Positions 45,025-57,400 of a stretch of DNA of 64,000 nucleotides are shown in pieces. The position numbers were made by a program, and so were the translations under genes. How positions within the stretch are numbered: the stretch's first letter is position 1; the number at the start of each line of letters is the position of its first letter. The stretch comes from Coriaria nepalensis. Its lineage: Eukaryota; Streptophyta; Magnoliopsida; Cucurbitales; Coriariaceae. Under the pieces are notes generated by a model. That model searched no databases, was not told the DNA's origin, and worked only from the letters and a program-made list of their open reading frames with translations. The stretch covers positions 8,880,501 to 8,944,500 of the forward strand of contig CP114486.1 of NCBI GenBank assembly GCA_027186245.1. Direction: 5' to 3'.

Positions 45025-46427
45025 ACTCATGCTAGCATAAATGATGAATCTTTTTTTTTCTTTTTTCTAAGAACCCACAGATCCTAATTAGCTTATTGCT
45101 TTCATAAACAGGTTGGGTTTAATTGGGTTTTTTTTTTTTTTTCTTTTTTATTGGCCTGTAATATTGCAATGTTTCTATGGAATAGCTATTCCGTTGATAA
45201 AATATATTACCCTCTAAGCCTGCTTTTATGCCGCAACCCTAACAATTGGGAAGCCTCCGGAAAAGAAATTCTTGCTAGGAATTTTTTTACCAGATAATAT
45301 ATTCTTAGATATCTTTATGACATTTTGAGCGCTGTAAATGGTTAAGTTTGCTGACTTTAATAAGGAGCGCTGTCTTATTCCAATTCTTGGTACATGGTTG
45401 AAAATTCTTTTTCTTTCCATTCTGACATTCTCTATCCTAATCCTCTCTCCTTATTATGTCTGGTCCTGTCTCTCCTCGTGAGTTGCTCTCTCTCCTCACG
45501 ACTCTTTCCTTCGTATATTCATTGGGATGAGCTTCTCACGAGTTGGAACATGGTTAAATTAATGAATTCATGGAATATAGCAATAAAGAGTATATTCTGT
45601 TTTCATCAAAATTAATTTTTATCATATTTAATAAATTTAACTTGATCACTCCTCATCTTCTTTTTTATCTTCCGCTACTTCGGTTTTTTTCTTTTTTTAA
45701 TAATCTTTTTTGTTCCTCTAAAAAAATAGAAACTTTAAGCTAATACAAAAATTCTAAAGATTGATATCTATCTAGATTTGATTATGACATTTGAACTTTG
45801 AACGGATAATCATGTTGTTAACATAGAAATCCGTTCGATTTTAAATGGTTTCACCATTAATAGTGTATTCCAAGATTAACTGTATATGTACCAATGAGAT
45901 AAGGAGTGGTTGAAGTGATGGTCAGTTAATCCTCTTTAATAATTAAGTTAGTGTCTTACATATAAAACATAAATAAGGGATATTATTGTATTAAAAGCGA
46001 ATTACCTCTTCTCCAAGGTAAAGTATAGAATATATGCCTCCCTCTAGGAAACAAACCCTAGCACATTTCCACGTGTCCTCCTCCCATTGAATAGTCTTAC
46101 TTGTACTATATTATGTTAGGAATTCATGCATATAAAACAATATAAGTAATAGTTTAAAATTTTCGGGTCTCATCTTAATCATAGTATAATTTTATAAGTA
46201 AGATCGATCATACAACAATTATATATCACATTAACTCTTTACGGAAAGCATAGTAAATCTCATAATTTTAAATTTCAAGTTTAGGTTAAAGGATTATCGT
46301 AACTTGATGAGCAAGCCACTATAATTCCTCTTTTAATCTGATTGCAAGGAAAATTCAAGACGCTCGCATGTTCGTTCTATAAATATAATCCACATGATTC
46401 ATTCGCTTAGTTAATTGTCTACAGTTA
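45025..46427. other. 3' flank of the nodulin-like gene; no further gene seen
   Basis: The 3' UTR is followed by AT-rich DNA. A piece related to the COP1-intron MITEs (ATCATATTTAATAAATTTAA) lies at about 45613-45650 as a single arm. No recognised coding. Confidence 0.5.
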
Positions 46428-47974
46428 GATTCAACACATGAATTAAAAGGTTCAGAGAAATGGATGAGAAAATTCTCTCTTTTCTCTCTCTCAATTTCGA
46501 GCAAGAGAAAGAGGAGGAGCATTAGGGTTTTCGGCCACTTAGTGGGATATTTATAATGTTTCACTAGATCTAAGATTTTCTAATCACATTAGGTTTCATT
46601 GTAGTAAAGGTTTCCTTAACTTATTAACTAAAGACACAACGGGTCTAAAATCATGTATATGGCTAGCCACTTCCATGGGCTATGATCCATGAATTTTAGG
46701 CAACGCTTTGATTAATTAGACCTATACAAATTTAATTAATAATTCGGGTCATTAACCATCTAATGTTCAATTATTAATACAAACTTTTATAACCATTTTA
46801 TATTTAAATAAAAATTCATTTGTAATTTATTAATTTCTAATTAAGTGAATATCACACTTAATTGTACTAGCAAAGCTCTTGATATTAGATTTAATAAATT
46901 AATAATTACTATTGTAATCAAACTACAAGTCAAATTATCATTTTATCCTTTAAATAAAAACAATATGTTTTTCCCTTTTCTCCAATGAATCTTAAACTGA
47001 GTTGCTATCGAATTTTATGTGTGTAATCATTAAGTTATACATCATGTCGGTATGAGAATTTCAAAACACTTCATGAGTTTAATTAATTCATAATTAAATT
47101 CATTTAAATTAAAAGGTGAAATTAAATAGCTAACTTAATCATCTCATAACTAAATAATTCAAACATCCAAGTCAATATTGACTTCTAGTAAAATGTCAAA
47201 ACTACCCGGGAGATGAGAAGCATCATCTTCCAAAAGAACGTTATGTGATTATAGTATATTTACAATAATAATCTTTTTATCTTTCCAATATCCCGATTCA
47301 CCTTAAGGTATGGCTAAACTGTTAAAATATAATAGACAAATCATATGAATAATTATATCTTCATTGAATATCGATAATGGATTTATAGAAAATTCATTTT
47401 CATACCATATTATTTTTCCTTGTTGAATAAAATATATAATTCATATGATCTATTTCCAAATACAGTAGAGATGGATTCCCTCTAATCACTCACAACCTTC
47501 ATGTGTAATATTTCATGCCCAATGGTTCACCCCATGTTCACCCTTGGCTAGGGCTAATTGGAATGATATAAAAGCATGAAACCTAGCACACAAGATATCA
47601 TGCTGATCTCATATCTTATGAACACGTGTATTATAGTCACTAAATAATTTTCTTTAACAATTAGTATTAATTACCATTGAAAATTATCTAAGTGTCATGT
47701 TCAGTACCCTTAGTCTCTCTTAAGCACCCACATAATAATCATGATATTTCACTAACACTAATGGCTATTAGATCAGCCACCTTAATTCCAAATCATCAAT
47801 GTCCATTCTTGACATTCTATGACAATGAAAAATTAGTGTCATAAAGTTTAAGCAACTTGAGTCTCAATTAGCATGATTTCTTACATATTTCATGGTCCTT
47901 TAAATGCACATTTTAAGACATATGACTTTGTCATAATATGTATTTATAGAACATAATATATATTAATTCCAACA
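46428..47974 (-). repeat. Dispersed LTR-like repeat, copy C
   Basis: It is collinear with copy B and ends ATTAATTCCAACA, the reverse complement of the LTR-like start of copy D (TGTTGGAATTAAT at 50136). Similarity to copy A continues about 40 bp past that point, so the true border is uncertain. Confidence 0.7.
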
Positions 47975-48010
47975 AAAATAATAAATATGATAAATAATAA
48001 TTGATTTTCA

Positions 48011-48062
48011 TAAATGACAATAAATAATAATAAATAATAATAAATAATAATAAATAATAATA
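48011..48062 (+). repeat. Short tandem repeat (TAAATAATAA)n
   Basis: Four perfect 10-bp units fill 48021-48060, with partial units on the sides, right at the edge of repeat copy C. Confidence 0.9.
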
Positions 48063-48119
48063 TTAATTGTATTGCTAATATATGCATAAGATAGTATGGC
48101 GTAAAATTATTTTCCCTAT

Positions 48120-50060
48120 CGGGTCAAAAACCGATTGGCTCGACAAGCACACACTTTCATAGTCATGCTCTACTACAGCTAAGGGCATCACCTCTATTAT
48201 GTCAAACATTTGCCTCTTCCTTTGAAGTGACATTAGCATAACTTTTTTATGCACCTAATTGCCTACCATTACTTCAGCTTTGATGCCTCGGACCAATATG
48301 TCCGAAGTCGGGTTCAACTCTAAGGAAATTGTAAGTTTGAATCCCCTAATTAAACCCGAGGGCTCGCCTTGGTCCACCTTACTCTTGCTCATTTGGTGTC
48401 AACATACCTTAGCTGGGGCTGAGGCACGAGGCAAGCCTAAGGGTAGATATTCCTCGACCCAACAGTTAGAAAAGCCATTTTTATCCTTAATGACGATGAT
48501 CGACACCTGATGCTGACCCATTATGACATTTCTATCCTTAACATCAGAGCTCTTAGAATTGCCAGATATTCCATCCATTAGAGTTCAAGATCCATCTGAG
48601 ACGATTATATGCATGGTGATATACCTCAGTGGATTTCATGCTTCTCTTCATCCCTTACTTCAGTCTTTACTTTAATCCTAGAAGCTCTCCCAAGCCAACT
48701 AGTGCAAAACATTTGGAGAAAAATTCTAAGTCTTTTTGTAGACCTCTTAGTGCAAATACCTAGTCTGCTCTGATTTCCAACAAAGATGCAAGGCTTCCTT
48801 AGTTTTTTTTATTAGGTTGTTTTTTCTTAATGGCGACCCTAACAATAGATGTTGTCTGATAGGCACTCCTAAAGTTGATCTCCAGTTATTTGAGGCTGAT
48901 GAGGGTATATGGAACTCCATATTAAACCTTCATGATGAAGATAGACACTATAGAGTTGTCATGGTCATAGATCGCCTGACCAAGAGCAATCTTATTCAAG
49001 CATATCCACCCTTAGAAGTTGAACCCCTTAACACCATACCTACTTCCCCAGTTTAATATATAATGAGGGTACATTTTATTGTGGCTTTATTTGTTGCTCA
49101 TTATCTCTTTCCATGTTTATGACTTTATTAATTTTGATTTCTTTGTAGAGAGAGTGAGCAAGTCTCAGGTCGACGCAATTTATGAGTGGGACTACCAAGA
49201 TCTAGTGAAGCGTAGAGAGGAAGCTAAAGCAGGCAAATCGTCCAGAAAATGCTTAGGTCGGACTAAGGAATCAACCACTTCAAGAAAAAGGCAGAAGGTC
49301 GGCACCTTAGAAATGGCGAGAACTAGTGGATTTGGACACCACCTTACCTGTCTCTTCTCAACACAATTAATGTATAAGCTCTCAGCTTCCTCCTCAACAC
49401 AACACTAGTTTACAAGAGTCTCCTGCTTCTCATTCTTAGGCATCGAGTCCTATTAAGTGGACTACTACAATCATGACCTTCGTAACATAACATGGCAATG
49501 CCAGCTCACTTTTGGAACCTTAGGTCACTGAGAGATCCCTAAAGGATTTTAGTCACAAGGTTCATAGGATGATGATGACCAAGGAGGCGAATAAATTGGC
49601 TCAACTTCTTTCTTCTGAGGTTCTAAGTCTCTTTGTACCAACGTGACAAATATGAGTCTTCCTTTCATTAGAGTATATCTTCAATATAGAATTTAGTTTT
49701 ATCACCTCTTTATCATTCCTTTCTGTTACTATTAGTCTTGCAGTCGTTCTTGGGGCTTCTATCCAAACATGCCTTCCTGAAGATCAGTTGCATTTGAAGA
49801 AAGAGAATGAGCAGCTGAAAAAGAATGCTAATGCTTCGGTTTAACAGATTCAGAACCTCATGACCGACAAGAGTGCTTTGATCAAGAAGTATCATCTGAG
49901 GTTGACAAGAGGAAAGCCGATGCTGAAGATCTGAACCAATCAAAGGCACTAATTGAGGAGCTGTTGAGTGCCAAGAATGAGTTTTAAGGTCTGAAAGCCC
50001 ACTTAAAAGTGTATGCCCTTCAAGCCAATGGGGTAAAACCCAATGGATATACATTTTTTT
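48120..50060 (+). pseudogene. Degraded coding fragments, probably transposon-derived
   Basis: Open pieces lie at 48259-48510, 48817-49056 and 49079-49408 on the plus strand. A coiled-coil-like stretch follows at about 49770-49990 (LHLKKENEQLKKNANASV, QNLMTDKSALIKKY). Interrupted frames, Lys/Glu-rich C-terminal text and repeats on both sides make a dead mobile element the best guess. I could not identify a diagnostic domain such as reverse transcriptase or transposase, so the type is open. Confidence 0.4.
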
Positions 50061-50135
50061 AGATACATTTTTATTTATAAATCTTACGGATATTAATTTA
50101 TTTGTTTAATAATAGTAAAGACATTCATCTATTTA

Positions 50136-51180
50136 TGTTGGAATTAATATCTTATCTTGTATAAATACATCTCATAATAAAGCTCATTGTCTTTAGTTAT
50201 ACACTTTGGAGACCATGATGAAGATGATACTTATTGAGACTCAAGTTAGTTAAAACTTAAAGACACGAACTATTCATTGTCATAGGATCTCAAGAATAGA
50301 CATTCATGATCCATATAGACAATCATATAGGTCGTCACCTAAGTGTTTAAGGTGGCCGGTCATATAGCCATTGGTATTAGTGAAACATCATGATGATTAT
50401 GTGAGTGCTAAGTAGAGACTAAGGATAGCGAACGTGACAATTATATAATTTTTAATGGTAATTAATACTGACTATTAATAAGAATTATCTAGTGACTATA
50501 TTACATATAGTTCTTAGACTCGAGATCACCATTGTGTCTTATATTCCAGGTTTCATACTTTGACATAATTCCAATTAGTCCTAGCTAAGGGCGAACATGG
50601 AATGAACCGTTGAGTATTAAATATTGTATATGAAGGTTGTGAGTGATCAAGAGGTAATCTATCGCTTACATATTTAGAAATAAGTCATATGAGTCTTACG
50701 TATTTGAAAATAAGTCCTATGAGTTGTATACTTTATTGAACAATGGAATCTTTGCAAGGTAGTATAATATGGAATCTATTGTCTATGTTCATTAAAGATG
50801 TAACAGGTCATATGGTTTGTCTACTAGGGGTTGACTATTAAAGTATGTCTTAGGACGAATCAGGACATTGGCTATATGAAATGATCATTATTGTATAGTT
50901 AATTAGTCAAAGGTTCTTTTATATGATAATTATTTCTCATCTCTCGGGTTATTAGTCAATCTTGGCTTGGAGGTTTAAGTTAATTAATCATGAAATAATT
51001 GAATTAATTATTTAGTTTAATAGGTAATTTAAAACTAAAAAAACATAATTATGAATTAGATAAAATCATAAAGTGTTATGAGATCTTCCTACTAGCATGA
51101 TGTAGAACCTAATCGGTCATATGCATTAAAATTCAGACATAATTTAGTTAGCTTACTTTGTTCTTGATAGACAAAGAAGA
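50136..51180 (+). repeat. Dispersed LTR-like repeat, copy D
   Basis: It opens with TGTTGGAATTAAT and continues in the opposite direction to copies A, B and C. Shared landmarks are AGCCATTGGTATTAGTGAAA near 50367, GGTTGTGAGTGATCAAGAGG near 50635 and a CATGATGTAGAACCTAATCGG block near 51098. It is non-coding. Confidence 0.68.
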
Positions 51181-52722
51181 CCGTCCTCACTTCGAGAAAC
51201 TCATAAGGTGAGGCTCACCAATCTCTTTTCATCACAAGCTAATATTTGGCTGGCCCATTTCTTGTTCAAGTTTAGAAGCGCTTTTATTGGGCTGCTCTTG
51301 TGGTATAATACATAGAACCATCCCTTTTTTTTTAGCTTAATGGAAACGCATTTATGAAGAAGTATTGATCATGATCTTAGCAAGTCTTTTCTATCCAAAC
51401 TATAAAGGACCTGACTAGGGATTTTCAGGAATTCGGGCCAAGCTGGCCAGGAGGGACTCCCCAAGCTCCAAGGAGATTTTGAAAGAAGAGATGAAGGAGA
51501 AACTTAGAGCTAGTGTCAAATATCTCATTATAGGCCACAGTCCCAAAGGGGTCATTTTTTGCCTATGCTAGGCATGGTCTCGTCATCATTAGACAACCTA
51601 ATACTAACTTACTCAGGAATATCTTTAAAATAAAGGATAACATCTACGTACTCCTGGGAAAGAAGGGAGGACTTCATAGTAGACGCCCTATCTAGGGAGC
51701 TGTAATATTTCTTATTAGGTGTCCAAGAGGAACCGGCCATTTTTTGGTTGGAATTGTCACCAGACATTGGGATATAAGAAGAAACTTAAAATCGAAGGGT
51801 TATAATGAGGTAGTCGGCACTATCAACTCGGGACACTCAGTTTGTAATGTGTTGCCTAGGTTCGAGAGAATACGAGTCAAATCCCATGGAGTTGCTTAGA
51901 TTAGGTTGAGGTTCCAAAGTACACCTAAGAGAGGTGTGGGTCCTAGAGTCTCCTAGTCTACCCTTTATTCAAAGCCTAAGTCTATGAGAAGAGAAAAGGT
52001 TGGGTTAATCCTAAAAACTTTCCTAAGTGAAGAATTTATAGCCGAATAAGAAGCAGTTGACAAACACTTAACCTAAATTCAATAGTCAAACCAAAGGCTT
52101 TTAAAAACAGTAAATGCAAAGGACCTAAATTCAAAAGTCAAACCAAAGGTTTTCAAGTAAAGAGGAGTGTTAGAATTATCTCACATCGTTTAGAGAGAAG
52201 AAATCTAATAAGTTTATAAGTAAAGAATTCACCTTTTCTCTATAATGCCTTTTAAGTAAGAAAATAATTGAACTCCAAAATTTAATAGATTCCAAGACTC
52301 AAACTTGGAAATGTAAGGAGCCACCATGTCAGCCATTAGATTGTAATATGAACTTAATCGAGCTCAAATTAGAGTTTTGTGAGATAAAAGAGGCAGCTCG
52401 ATATTTTTCTAGATACATAAGTTTGAGCTGAGCTCGACTCAACACTAATAAGCTCGGCTTGGCTTAACAATAATCAATTTTGGGAAATAAAAGAGGAAAA
52501 ATGTTAGTTGAGTTAAGCTCGAACTTAACACTAATCAGCTCAGCTCAATTATACCAGTCGCCACTAAAATATTATTCTAATTAAAATATGTTAAGAAATT
52601 CATATCGTACAAAAAATTGACGATAGCCACCAATAAAATAAAATAAAATAAAAAATGAAAGCGAGAATAAACTAGAAAAGAAATGTATGGATTGAAGTAT
52701 GAAAAAAATAGAGGTTGATGAT
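51181..52722. other. No gene seen; degraded repeat text
   Basis: A plus-strand stretch at about 51410-51760 gives protein-like but broken translation that I could not assign. The stretch 52330-52560 is rich in GAGCTC/AGCTCG-type words, which often occur in plant hAT-derived small elements. Confidence 0.35.
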
Positions 52723-52723
52723 A

Positions 52724-53407
52724 GGGTAAAGCAGTAAACTAGGATTTAGCATCTAGAATGAGTGAAAATAAATATAAACCCTCCATATTATTAAGAATAA
52801 GGATGCAACTTCATTTCTTAAAAAACTAGGATAAACCCTCCTTTTTTGAAATGTTGACTAGATTTGATGATACGACACCCAATCATCATGCCACATCATT
52901 TTAAATTATGTAATTTCTTTATTTATTTTTTTCATTTCAACCCTAACAAATTTATTTTATTTTTTTTTACCTACTCCACTTAAAATTATGAAATTCAGTC
53001 CAAATTCTCAAAAAATATAATCTAAAAAAATCATATGTTAATTTTTATTTTTTGAGAGAATCCAAATTGAATCTAGTTTTGGGAGAAAATCAATCGGATC
53101 GATTCCGTTATTCACAAAAACCAAAATGAACCCGCTCTAATCAAACCAAAATCTTAAGAAAAAATAAAGGTTTAGTTTCTTCACGAAGAACATGAATCCA
53201 ATTAGGGCTGAAATGAAAAAAAAAAAACACAATTTAAGATGATGGGGTTGATGATTGGGCAGCCCCATCATCAAATCCGGTTAACATTTCAAAAAGGAAA
53301 GGTTTGTCCTAATTTTGTTTAAATGTAATGGATCCATCCTTATTTTTAATGATATGGAATCTTTATATTAATTTTAACTCATTCTAGAGGTTAAATCGTA
53401 GTTACCC
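52724..53407. mobile_element. Foldback element with 9-bp target duplication (Mutator-like MITE)
   Basis: A 684-bp element flanked by TTGATGATA at 52715-52723 and 53408-53416. Its ends begin GGGTAA... and are imperfect inverted repeats of roughly 210 bp (left arm to about 52940, right arm from about 53200). Pairs include TCTAGAATGAG with CTCATTCTAGA, TTTTGAAATGTT with AACATTTCAAAA, and TTTGATGAT with ATCATCAAA. The middle of about 250 bp is unpaired. No transposase is encoded. Long terminal repeats and a 9-bp duplication fit the Mutator superfamily. Confidence 0.82.
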
Positions 53408-53416
53408 TTGATGATA

Positions 53417-54461
53417 TATATCTTGGTTATTCTTATTTTATGAACGTCAGATAGAGCTAGTCATAGGAATAATCGAGTAGACCAAAACTTTGAGACTAAA
53501 CACTAAACACTTAATTATGAAAAACACAATTAAAAACTTCAGTTCTGAAAAATATAATGAAATTATTGTGACCTCGTAAAAGATACATTAACAAAACTAC
53601 AAAAATATAAATAAAAACAATCCAAAGGTGAACAAGCAATGCCAGCAAATATCTCAAATTACATGCCAGTTAACATTTAGTTCTAAAATATTAAATAAAA
53701 TCTAAACCAAACAGCAGCAAAACTCGATCGCTATACAACAGCATACTGATTCAAGACATACTACTAAGTAGCCTCCTTAAAATTTCATGAAAAATTGAAA
53801 ATTATGGACATCAGCGTTCTACATGGTCAGCCAATGATTTTCACAACAAAAATGTTAAGTGATCAGCCCGACCAAGTGCGCAACAAATAATCCGGGCATG
53901 CTGACTCAGCCAAAAAAACATTCTAGTTAGCTGAGCTGAGGCGACTCCTTGCACCTCAGCCCAGATCAAAGTAACAGATCAAGTCAAACGAATAAAAGAA
54001 GAAACGAGGCGAGGAGAATCCAACCTAGATGATGACCCGAAGTCAGCACAGCACACTTGTTCCCATAACAAGTCAGTGGAATTGAGTTCAAGCCAATATT
54101 AATATATCAATAGTATAAATACAGCCTGGATTTTGTGTAGAATATATTGAAAGATTGATCCATATACTAGTACAAGTCTTATCAGATAACTCATTAAAAG
54201 GGTCCTAGTTCTACAATAACCCAGCCTAAGCAAAGCCTATAAATGCATATGCTTACATGAGAAATGCACTCAAATTCTATTCTAAATAAACTCTAGTAGG
54301 TTTGCCAGCCATAACCCCATGATTATTGCTGGAGACCAGATTTCGCATCTAACATATCCTCCTCTTCAGAAAATATTATCTCAAGTGTTCGTATATGTTG
54401 TTAAAAGTACCCTACAAATCTTAACCTTACCCTTAAAAAGTTTAAACCCAACAAAAATACG
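53417..54461. other. Intergenic and 3' flank of the USP39/SAD1 gene
   Basis: No gene or clear repeat. Bases from about 54200 to 54461 probably hold the 3' UTR of the minus-strand gene. Confidence 0.5.
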
Positions 54462-57400
54462 CTACTGATGCTGCTCATATATTTGCATATATGCTTCAGA
54501 GAGAGCAACCATTTGAGGTAGTGTTTCTGAGACATGCAAATCCTGCATTTCATACCTGTAGACAGTCCAATATCATCATATTTCAGTCCGTGCAAAATTT
54601 ATGACAAAACAAACATAATTAAACTTTTTTATGAAAAAGTTTAATTAATTACCATAATTCTTCCGACTTTCTCTGCACAAATACCCTATAGAACCCTTCA
54701 TCAGGTTTACCATCATGAACTATATTAGCAATCAAATCATACTTTGACCGCAATTTCTCATTCTCTTTTGGGGTGGGCAACGGAATGTAATCCTTCAATT
54801 CGAGATTCTTCACAGGAAAGTTGACTGAAAAAAAAAATTATGTTAATTAACCTTAATAAAAATAATGATACAAGCTTATGTACTTGGTCAAGTCATGTTT
54901 AAAAAATAGATAAATAAAATAAACATCTAACCTAATGTGGGGTTCTTCTCCACGAAAAAGTTGTTTTTTGTAAATCGGCGCATGTGGAGGATCATGTATT
55001 TAGGCAACCTGGTGACTCTGTACCGCATCCTGGCCAAACGAGGACGGACTACCTCGGTGACAGTTTCACCATCAAATTTCTTTAGGATATTGAAGAGCGG
55101 GACCTACAACAAAACATACATAGGAATTCGACTAAAAATCACTGCCAAAAATTGCATAGATAAACAATGATAAGAACCCTAGTTACCTCAATGCCTCTTT
55201 CATTGAAATCTACAATTGCACCACAGGGCTCAATGCTATTGAGTGTTAACATAGGAAATCTTACTTATTATACTTATTTTTCCACTCTCCTTTTTACTTT
55301 TTCTTTTCCTATTTCAGCAACTTTCTCAAAATGGAATATAGATATTTCAACTGAAAGTACTATTTTCTCAATTTGTCACGGACTTCCATCAAGGCAAGGC
55401 TTTTCTCAGATGGATATAACAAAATTTTATAAATACCAAATGCTAGCAACAGAATGGCAATTCGATCATGTCAACAAACCCATTATGAAAAGTGTTGGTT
55501 AGGATTAAAGCTTGATCTATGGCCGCCAATGATTTAAGAATTTACTATTTTTCAATAACCTCCCCTAATTAAAACTTATAATACCCGCCTCTCAATTCTT
55601 TTTTTTAATTGAAATTTGATGTAAAATGTCTTTATTATAAGCGATGGTTAAAATATCTCTACTCTAAGTGATGCATAATTACTTAAATGTCCCGTAGCTA
55701 TATCCTAAACAAAAATCACCTCAGAGCTTTGAAGAAACAGTCAACTAATCCCATGTATTTTGTCAAAAGAGAAATTGATCTCAAAACCACATTTCATCTA
55801 AAAGAAAAGTTGTCACAAAAGTGTTATATTTGTGTTTGCTGTGAGACTCTTAATGAATCACCTTTTTTTTTTCTTTTTTCCATATAACTTTTTTAAAGAG
55901 TAAAAAAAAAGGCATCATGCTTTTCAGTAACACTCTTCGAAAACCATGTAAGAGGAAAGCATGAGCTTATCATTTTCCTCGGCCATCTGTCAAAAAACTA
56001 ATCCCAAAACCATACATCCTTCTCCCTCATGAAACAACAGAGGTAAGAAACCCCATCCTTACCAAACCCATGACACTCAAGAAAAACTTGAAAACATGGG
56101 TCACATATTCCTAAATCACCTTTACCATAGTCATTTTATTCCTTCACTAGTAGCAATCCTCGGTGCCATTTAATAAATGAACTCATCTGCATGTAATACC
56201 ATATATATCTTAATACCAACTAGACTATGTTCAACAGCACTCAGAACAACCATCTTTTGCATAAGTCAGAACCTTAATTGAACCCTTTCTTTTTCTGTTT
56301 TTTTATTTATGAAGAGGGTGGGGAGGGGGATTTTGAAGATTTGATTATGATATTTTAGCAACTGCATCTGGAGATGCTGAGAACTCGGAGCATGTCAAGC
56401 TATACTCCACTCCAAAGAAGTTAGATCTTTCCTTGAGCCCTTAAACCCTCAAATCTTCTCCCTCTTTTACGTATTTGTACCCCTTTTCTTCTATCCTACT
56501 CTATTCCAATCCAGACAGACAATATCCTGCTAAGATACAATAAGATGGCTTCATCTCACTCCAAACACGGCTTATGTTAGAATGCTGATGTGGCAGCGGC
56601 CTTAAAGAGTTTCAACACAGATTCGATAACATACTTAAAGAGGCGGCTAGTGATAAGATTCTGTGAAACTTGTATATAACTTATCATGAAAGTATTATAT
56701 TCAAATGAGTAGGGCAGAAGAATTCCTCTTGCTATTATATTCAAATGAGTAAACAAGATTTTAAGCCAAATATAAAAATCCCAAAATAGCAGAAGATGAT
56801 AATTTCATCTAAAGGTACCAATAGAATAACCAGGAAGATGCAGAACAGAACATACCTGGGGTATAATGTTTTTCTCCATAATGTCTTTGAAAAGAGGTGG
56901 CGGCGGCAAATCCAATCCCAGCATTAAAAATGGCATTCTGGAAGTTTCTGCCACAACATTCCTATGTTCCGTTCCACCTTCTACCAGAGCATTCAACTCA
57001 TCACCATTTTCTTTCTTCTCATGGAATGCTTTAGAGTGAATCTCTTTCACAACTTCCAATTCCCCCTATCAAGGTTAACATGAAAAAAGAAAGTATTTTA
57101 GTCAATAATAGCACTAGCAACTGTAGAGGCAATGATAGGTAAGATAAATCAAGACAGTTGGAATCTACCTGAAAACACTCATAGATTATGGATTTACTTT
57201 TCTTGGAAGTTCGAAGATCTGTGTGCAGTGTATTAAGAAGCCACGACATAAATTCTACAGGATCAGATTGTGCACCTATTCGAAATCGTTTTTTACTAGC
57301 TTTCATAACTGCTTGTAGAAACTCATGTGGACTAACCTAGCAGTCAATAGAAATCAGAATATAATAGTTATTAACTAGATATGATTATAATCTGGGATAG

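Noticed and set aside
26430..47974. Idea that repeats B and C, 20 kb apart, are the two LTRs of one giant element
   Set aside because: The interval holds several ordinary genes and unrelated elements, and the divergence between B and C is high; separate copies are more likely.
47974..50136. Idea that copies C and D are paired LTRs of one element
   Set aside because: They are in opposite orientation, which LTRs of one element never are.
55167..55502. 111-residue plus-strand frame in a USP39/SAD1 intron
   Set aside because: Inside a well-defined intron, opposite strand, no domain.
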